DNA of 63,061 bases from a gamma proteobacterium SCGC AB-629-P17 (lineage in GTDB: Bacteria; Pseudomonadota; Gammaproteobacteria; PS1; Pseudothioglobaceae). Positions within the stretch are counted from its first letter, which is position 1; the number at the start of each line of letters is the position of its first letter. The DNA is taken from assembly GCA_000372785.1 (NCBI GenBank), contig KB889813.1, forward strand, positions 1-63,061, given 5' to 3'. The notes below the pieces were generated by a model. It did no database searches, was not told the DNA's origin, and worked only from the letters and a program-made list of their open reading frames with translations. A program made the position numbers and the translations under genes. Below are positions 59,648-63,061 of the stretch, one piece after another.

Positions 59648-61072
59648 ATGAAAACTAGCAGAATGGGAAAAGCTGCGTTCTCTTTTTATAAATGGCTTGG
59701 CTTTGTTATTGCTGTAATTATCTCAGCAATTAGTGCTGTACTCGGTTACCTTGAAGGCACGCCTTCACAGCTAATAATACTTTATACAGTAGCAATTTTT
59801 GGTTCTATTCTATGGGGTTGGTACCACCTATCAGTACGCTGGAAATACAATGAAGATGAAGATGAAAAAACTGGCTTAGTAGCAGAACAGTTAGATGAAG
59901 AAATAGCTGAAGATAGCGAATACCATGAAAGCTATATTAGCTATCTCATAAAAAGCAATAAATTTGCTATTATAGGAATTCTGGCAATGATTATTGCTTT
60001 TGTTGCCCTGGCCTTTGCTATGGATAATTTTTTCGAGTGGCGAAATGTTCTGTCATTAGTAGTATTTTTCTTAACACTCTTAATACTCATCATCACAAAC
60101 TCCTTTGCTAAAAATAACAAAAGCGCTCTGATGGGTTTGGCGGTTCTTATTGGATTGTTTATTATGGGTTCACTGATTGTTGATGGTTTTATTTCAACTT
60201 TAAATCTTAAATCAATGCTGCTTTTTGCTTCATTCCTTGGACTTGCTTGTATTGGACAAACCCTTGTGGTCTTGCTAGGAGGTTTGGATTTGTCAGTAAG
60301 CTTTGTAATAGGTGCCGCAAATATTGGTTTGATGTACTTAATCAACCTTGGTATACCTCCATGGATCTGCATCATAGCAGTATTAATGGTTGGTATAGGT
60401 GTTGGACTCATTAACGGCTTGTTAAGTTTTCGACTGCAAGGGCAAGCATTAATACTAACTCTAGGCGTCGGTTTCATTATAACTGGGCTAGTTCAAGCTT
60501 TGACCACTATTGGTTCAGATTTTGGTGGAAGTGTTTTTGGAGTAGTGCCTAAATGGTTGTCTAATATCGCTGCAACAAATGGTACTATTTTTGGCATTAG
60601 CATCCCTCCAATCGTAGTGATTTGGGTAATACTAGCAATAGTATTAATAGTTGCACTAAAAAATACAACTTGGGGCAGAAATTTATATGCCGTAGGAGGA
60701 AATCGTACTACGGCAGCTCGTTTATCAATTTCAGAACGTACTTACTGGGTAGGTGTTTTTACTATCGGCGGCTTTGTCTCTGCATTGACAGGAATCTTAC
60801 TTCTTGGATGGAGTGGTGGTGGATTTGTTGGTGTAGGTGGTCCATATCTATTCCAAACAATAGCAGCTGTTGTAGTTGGAGGCACTTCATTACTTGGAGG
60901 TAAAGGCGGATATGGCTTTACGGTAATAGGTGTTCTGGTTTTACAAGTACTTTCATCATTTCTTGTCGGTATTGGTTTGAGTTATGAAGGACAACAATTT
61001 GTATTTGGATTACTGATTCTTCCAATGGTGGCTTTGTATGCGAGATCACCGCATATACGGACCCAAATTTAG
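59648..61072 (+). CDS. ABC permease with N-terminal membrane extension
   Basis: A 474-residue protein, about 140 longer than usual RbsC permeases. The extension (about residues 1-150) has two helices near the start, an acidic cytoplasmic segment (NEDEDEKTGLVAEQLDEEIAE), and further helices. The RbsC core then includes VVLLGGLDLSVSFVIGAAN, LSFRLQGQALILTLGVG, GRNLYAVGGNRTTAARLSI and VVVGGTSLLGGKGGYGF. It should form a heterodimer with the fused permease upstream. The start ATG has GGAG about 10 bases upstream. Confidence 0.85.
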   Translation: MKTSRMGKAAFSFYKWLGFVIAVIISAISAVLGYLEGTPSQLIILYTVAIFGSILWGWYHLSVRWKYNEDEDEKTGLVAEQLDEEIAEDSEYHESYISYLIKSNKFAIIGILAMIIAFVALAFAMDNFFEWRNVLSLVVFFLTLLILIITNSFAKNNKSALMGLAVLIGLFIMGSLIVDGFISTLNLKSMLLFASFLGLACIGQTLVVLLGGLDLSVSFVIGAANIGLMYLINLGIPPWICIIAVLMVGIGVGLINGLLSFRLQGQALILTLGVGFIITGLVQALTTIGSDFGGSVFGVVPKWLSNIAATNGTIFGISIPPIVVIWVILAIVLIVALKNTTWGRNLYAVGGNRTTAARLSISERTYWVGVFTIGGFVSALTGILLLGWSGGGFVGVGGPYLFQTIAAVVVGGTSLLGGKGGYGFTVIGVLVLQVLSSFLVGIGLSYEGQQFVFGLLILPMVALYARSPHIRTQI

Positions 61073-61141
61073 ATAAAGACAAACACCTAAAGGAGAATAC
61101 CATTTTGATAACAAAAATAAATTTAAAGGATACCAAAAGCA

Positions 61142-63061
61142 ATGACTGAAGTTATCAACTGGATATTTATATTTCTAGGACTATACTGGGCTTTTTGTTT
61201 ATTTTGGGGTGTTCGGGCTTCACGACAAATAACTTCAACTGACGATTATTTTTTATCTAGCAGAAATACCTCTCCTTGGGTTTTTGCACTTGCTGCGACT
61301 GCAATTTCTTTGGCTGGCTGGATATTTATTGCTCACCCAGGATTGGTATTTAGAGATGGTTTTCAATTTGCCAATACATCATTTATTACAATCGTAGTGG
61401 CTATTTCTGGAGTTGTGTTACTTAAAAGACAATGGATGCTAGGAAAACGTTTTGGATACACTACATCTGGAGAAATGTTAACGGCTTACTATAAAGGAGA
61501 TGGCTTACGTATTATTTCAGTTGGAATCGCACTTCTATTTGGAATACCTTTTGTGGCAATGCTATATGGAGCCTCTGGATTCCTAATTAGCGAATTAACA
61601 GACGGTATGATGTCACGAAATTTTGCTATGTGGACTCTATCTGGCTTTGTACTTTTATATTCAATTATGGGAGGCATGCAAGCAATTTTAAAAATTGCAG
61701 TAGTGCAGTTTGTTTTATTTGTTCTAGGAATGATATTGCTTGGTCTATTCGCTCTAGACCTAGTTGGTGGTTTTGATTCATTAAACAAGGGACTCGCAAA
61801 TATTGCAAAAGATGTCACAAGCCACCTAGGAAAAACCAAAGGCATGGGAGGGGGTAATTTCCCAGGATACTTTGCAATACCGGGTGTCATCCAATTTACA
61901 GATGGGATAGGTATCGAAATACCAAAAGGCGGGCCATGGACATCGATAATGATATTAACTTTTATGCTTTCCGTTATGGGAATTCAGTCTTCACCATCAT
62001 TTACAATGTTGGGGTTTACAAGTCGCTCTCCGAAAGGTTTTGCAATCAATCAAATATGGGGATCAGCAGCTGTTGTAGGAATTATCTTGTTCGTATTCTC
62101 AATCATGATAGGCGTCAGTGCAAACCTTCTAGGTGCAAATGCTGAGGTTAATAATGCTGGTCTCGCAATTGCTAACTATTTACCTGAAATTTCAAAACTA
62201 CAACATACAGAATTAGTTGCTCACTTCATAAAACTTGTAGGAAATAGCTCACCATGGTTGGTTGGTTTTCTAGCTGTTTGCGCTGTAGCCTCTTTACAAG
62301 CAACAGCTACGTCATTCATGTCGACTACAGGTAATATTTTGTCACGTGATATTTATGTTCAATACTTTCAAAAAGATTCTGATGATAAAAAACAGATAGG
62401 AGTTGCTAGGTTGTTTACAGGCTTAGTTTTTTTAAGTGGTATGTTATTAGCTTCATTCTCTATGGAAGCAACCCTTCTCCTTGGTAGTTTAGCTATAGCA
62501 TGTTCTTTTCAACTTTGGCCATCATTACTAGGTGCAACATGGTTACCATGGATTAATCGAAGTGGTGCAATAGCAGGATTGAGTATTGGTCTTATAGCAG
62601 TTATTTTGACCGAGCCACTTGGGCAAAAACTTACTGGGGGTGCATTACCTTGGGGAGTTTGGCCTTGGAATATCCACTCTGCAGTATGGGGGATGTTTTT
62701 TAATATTGTAATTTGTATGATTATTTCACTAATGGCTATAAATGATCCTGAAAAAGAACATAGGCAAACTTTCCATAACTTTTTTCAAAAACATAGCGAT
62801 ATTAAATTAAGTGATCGTTGGTCAAAGCCTGTTGGCGCACTTCTGCTCATGGTTTGGATGTTTTTTGCAATTGGTCCAGGCTCTATATTTGGAAATATGG
62901 CATTCGGTGAGCCCAATATTGGCTATGATGAGTGGCTCTTAGGAATGCCGTCTATTTGGGCTTGGCAAATAATATGGTGGGCTCTTGGTGTCGGTGTAGT
63001 CTGGTTTCTGGCAAACAAATTAAGAATGTCCGTAGAACCCAAAATAGAAATTAAAGCTATC
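61142..63061 (+). CDS. Sodium:solute symporter, truncated by window end
   Basis: At least 640 residues, open at the right edge and still in frame. The sodium:solute symporter (SSS) fold is evident: an N-terminal helix pair, TSTDDYFLSSRNTSPWVFALAATAISLAGW (in part: TDDYFLSSRNTSPWVFALA), the LGKRFGYTTSGEMLTAYY loop, QATATSFMSTTGNILSRDIY typical of helix 8-9, and more than 12 helices. An N-terminal FWGVRASRQI and a membrane C-terminal part are seen. It may import a small amine, amide, amino acid or carboxylate with sodium. It follows the permease gene by 69 bp, so it probably belongs to the same regulon. Confidence 0.85.
   Translation, partial: MTEVINWIFIFLGLYWAFCLFWGVRASRQITSTDDYFLSSRNTSPWVFALAATAISLAGWIFIAHPGLVFRDGFQFANTSFITIVVAISGVVLLKRQWMLGKRFGYTTSGEMLTAYYKGDGLRIISVGIALLFGIPFVAMLYGASGFLISELTDGMMSRNFAMWTLSGFVLLYSIMGGMQAILKIAVVQFVLFVLGMILLGLFALDLVGGFDSLNKGLANIAKDVTSHLGKTKGMGGGNFPGYFAIPGVIQFTDGIGIEIPKGGPWTSIMILTFMLSVMGIQSSPSFTMLGFTSRSPKGFAINQIWGSAAVVGIILFVFSIMIGVSANLLGANAEVNNAGLAIANYLPEISKLQHTELVAHFIKLVGNSSPWLVGFLAVCAVASLQATATSFMSTTGNILSRDIYVQYFQKDSDDKKQIGVARLFTGLVFLSGMLLASFSMEATLLLGSLAIACSFQLWPSLLGATWLPWINRSGAIAGLSIGLIAVILTEPLGQKLTGGALPWGVWPWNIHSAVWGMFFNIVICMIISLMAINDPEKEHRQTFHNFFQKHSDIKLSDRWSKPVGALLLMVWMFFAIGPGSIFGNMAFGEPNIGYDEWLLGMPSIWAWQIIWWALGVGVVWFLANKLRMSVEPKIEIKAI

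Overview
The window is AT-rich, densely coded bacterial DNA with gammaproteobacterial gene content: DjlA, NagB-NagA-NagR, ModABC, and a TorT-like sensor. The metabolic style is that of a marine heterotroph or mixotroph, with a rhodopsin, uptake of aminosugars and molybdate, methylated-amine one-carbon genes, and many small-solute importers. An Arctic96BD-19/SUP05-type gammaproteobacterium would fit, but this is inference from gene content only. I see no tRNA, rRNA, CRISPR array or transposase.

The main structural fact is a pair of inverted arms. Bases 1-4598 and 37111-41708 are reverse complements (x + y = 41709), and every gene pair in them gives an identical translation. The inner junction at 37110/37111 lies inside an open reading frame that begins as a 2Fe-2S ferredoxin domain and ends as the tail of a uracil/xanthine permease. 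The shared bases at the break are GTGGTG. This looks like a foldback chimera from whole-genome amplification or assembly, not biology. The likely native chromosome is the reverse complement of 63061-41709 followed by 1-37110. That order restores an intact N,N-dimethylformamidase (DMFase)-like large-subunit gene across the left edge.

Layout. 1-1.2 kb: C-terminus of a DMFase-like large subunit and two small-subunit paralogues. 1.2-9.9 kb: unrelated one- or two-gene units (MDR reductase, NAPE-PLD-like hydrolase, NCS2 permease, sterol-desaturase-like protein, DjlA, RidA-like, MORN protein) separated by copies of an intergenic repeat that at some sites carries plausible promoter boxes. 9.9-14.1 kb: dehydrogenase, ureohydrolase, acetyltransferase, small proteins and a persulfide-dioxygenase-like enzyme. 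14.1-26.6 kb: aminosugar region, with nagB-nagA-nagR leftward and a cytoplasmic GH20 hexosaminidase, a CUT1 sugar importer, two Gfo/Idh/MocA oxidoreductases and a TIM-barrel isomerase rightward. 26.6-32.7 kb: Sel1-repeat protein, modABC, Pr6Pr protein, MFS transporter and an amidotransferase. 32.8-37.1 kb: corrinoid protein, DUF1638, MetV-like protein, MetF, methyl-H4folate:corrinoid methyltransferase, GFA-type protein and the start of a corrinoid-activation protein.

41.3-63 kb holds the most unusual set. A leftward cluster encodes a periplasmic binding protein, a proteorhodopsin-family protein lacking the usual proton-donor carboxylate, a large flotillin-like protein and the DMFase-like enzyme. 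Around it lie a TorT-like periplasmic protein, a hybrid histidine kinase and a LuxR-type response regulator. There are also two ribose-type ATPases and three permeases, several with unfamiliar extensions, and a sodium:solute symporter cut by the window end. Both divergent promoter regions carry the same palindrome (TACATAC...GTATGTA), which suggests one regulon. My working inference is a sensor-controlled uptake and hydrolysis pathway for a small N-methylated amide or amine, with a light-absorbing membrane protein in the operon. In the reconstructed chromosome it lies about 33 kb from a corrinoid/folate demethylation operon.
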